A DNA stretch of 5,626 bases from Fimbriimonadaceae bacterium. GTDB taxonomy: Bacteria > Armatimonadota > Fimbriimonadia > Fimbriimonadales > Fimbriimonadaceae. The notes under the pieces are model-generated. The model was not told the DNA's origin. It did not search any database and saw only the letters and a program-made list of their open reading frames with translations. A program made the translations under genes and the position numbers. Positions 4,685-5,626 of the stretch are shown piece by piece. Position 1 is the first letter of the stretch, and each line of letters opens with the position of its first letter. The stretch lies in assembly GCA_022842565.1 (NCBI GenBank), contig JALHPH010000130.1:1-5626 (forward strand), in the 5' to 3' direction.

Positions 4685-5626
4685 ATGAAGAAAATGCTGA
4701 CCATGGCGGGTCTTTTGGCCGCCTCGCTGAGCTTCGCTCAGCAACCGTTCATCACCGAAATCTGCATCAACCCAGACGGAACCGACGTTAACCAAGAGTA
4801 CATCGAGATCCAAGGCACACCCGGTGCCAGCCTGAATGGCTACTGGTACATCAACATCGAGGGCGACGGAACCGCCGCCGGTACCATTGACCAGCGAATC
4901 AGCCTCAACGGCATGACCATCGGCAGCAACGGTCTGCTCCTCATCCGAGACACCGCTCTGGTGCTCTACCCGTTCCCCGACGCTGGCACCAATGTGGTGG
5001 TCCAGTCCTTCGGCTCTGGTCTTGAGAACGGCAGTTCGACCCACTTGCTCGGTTTCGGTACCCCTCCTGCTAGCGGTATCGACTACGATGCTGACCAAAA
5101 TAGCATCTTGGACAACCTGCCTTGGACTGGTTTCACAGTGGTGGACGGCGTTTCGACTCGCGAAGAAGAAGTGGCGACCCCAGGCGCAGTCAACCTCGCC
5201 TATGCAGCCAACTTTGGTCAGCTCGACTTCCCGAATTACGGCGACATTTACGGCGTTCCTGGTTGGACTCCTGACCACATCTACCGCGTGCTAAACGCAG
5301 CAGGCACTGCTCCCAACGCATTCACCAACGGCGACACCGATGGCGACCTGCTTTCGGCACCCATCGGCTGGCAGTTGACCGTTGACCCAACGCAACTTCA
5401 CGAAGTTGATACCACTCTGGTGACCCCAGCCCTTTCGCCCAACGACAAGGCTGGCCCCACCCCAGGTGGAAAGAACATGACCTGGCCCCCAGCAAGCGGC
5501 CCAACCGTCTCGGGAACGTTCAACTTCCAAGGCGCGAATGCTAACGATGAGAAAGTTCAGATTGAGTTTATCGATCCGCTGAGCACTCTTATCTTCCGCA
5601 TCCAAGGAGTCAATCCGAACAACGCT
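4685..5626 (+). CDS. Secreted lamin-tail-like domain protein (N-terminal part, runs off window)
   Basis: The frame is open for 314 codons to the window edge with no stop, so the gene is 3'-truncated here. Residues 1-18 (MKKMLTMAGLLAASLSFA) form a Sec signal peptide with cleavage before Q19-Q20. Residues 22 to about 95 resemble the lamin-tail (LTD) fold: FITEICINPDG, then EYIEIQG, LNGYWYINIEGDG and GSNGLLLIRD. The middle part has motifs such as NGSSTHLLGF, DYDADQNSILDNLPWTG and PDHIYRV, typical of large secreted LTD proteins of unknown role. From V275, VSGTFNFQG and VQIEFIDP look like the start of the module that precedes the dockerin-like pair in the upstream gene, so a similar C-terminus is likely beyond the edge. 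It has its own leader and a strong ribosome site, and is separated from the previous gene by a terminator. Function is unknown; surface attachment or extracellular binding is a guess. Confidence 0.88.
   Translation, partial: MKKMLTMAGLLAASLSFAQQPFITEICINPDGTDVNQEYIEIQGTPGASLNGYWYINIEGDGTAAGTIDQRISLNGMTIGSNGLLLIRDTALVLYPFPDAGTNVVVQSFGSGLENGSSTHLLGFGTPPASGIDYDADQNSILDNLPWTGFTVVDGVSTREEEVATPGAVNLAYAANFGQLDFPNYGDIYGVPGWTPDHIYRVLNAAGTAPNAFTNGDTDGDLLSAPIGWQLTVDPTQLHEVDTTLVTPALSPNDKAGPTPGGKNMTWPPASGPTVSGTFNFQGANANDEKVQIEFIDPLSTLIFRIQGVNPNNA

Noticed and set aside
1..5626. CRISPR arrays, tRNA or rRNA genes, transposases, integrases, toxin-antitoxin pairs
   Set aside because: Read on both strands, no regularly spaced repeats, tRNA-like cloverleaf, or mobile-element proteins were seen. 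The window looks like ordinary chromosomal sequence.

Overview
The window is a piece of a bacterial chromosome, moderately GC-rich, with five protein genes and no RNA genes, CRISPR arrays or insertion sequences that I can see. The best guess for the host is Armatimonadota (Fimbriimonadia-like). This rests on the style of the secreted proteins: a short signal peptide ending in Ala-Gln, a C-terminal 'VSG' beta-sandwich module, and a dockerin-like pair of Asp/Asn loops. It is inferred from pattern memory, not from a database search.

Layout. Bases 1-654 (minus strand) hold the N-terminal 218 residues of a MutL/GlmL-family protein, an ASKHA-fold accessory ATPase linked to adenosylcobalamin-dependent mutases; the gene runs off the left edge. 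A 132-bp divergent intergenic region follows. Bases 787-1638 (plus) encode a four-helix membrane protein with an intact GGDEF domain, a likely diguanylate cyclase without the usual inhibitory I-site. A perfect 25-bp palindrome lies in its early coding region. Bases 1689-2840 (plus) encode a MalK/UgpC-type ABC importer ATPase that starts at TTG, with no permease or binding protein beside it. Bases 2966-4534 (plus) encode a secreted beta-rich, probably propeller-like protein ending in a carboxypeptidase-regulatory-like module and a dockerin-like pair of calcium loops. It is closed by a strong intrinsic terminator at 4556-4583. Bases 4685-5626 (plus) begin a second secreted protein with an N-terminal lamin-tail-like domain and the start of what looks like the same C-terminal module; it runs off the right edge.

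How the genes relate. I see no single pathway. The MutL gene faces away from the rest and probably belongs to a mutase locus to the left. The GGDEF and ABC genes are 50 bp apart, but an extended -10 promoter candidate sits between them, so they may be transcribed separately. The two secreted genes are likely related in export and C-terminal architecture, each with its own leader. The most interesting non-coding signals are the 25-bp palindrome inside the GGDEF gene, the two hairpins between promoter and ribosome binding site of the first secreted gene, and an 11-bp-phased direct repeat upstream of the second.
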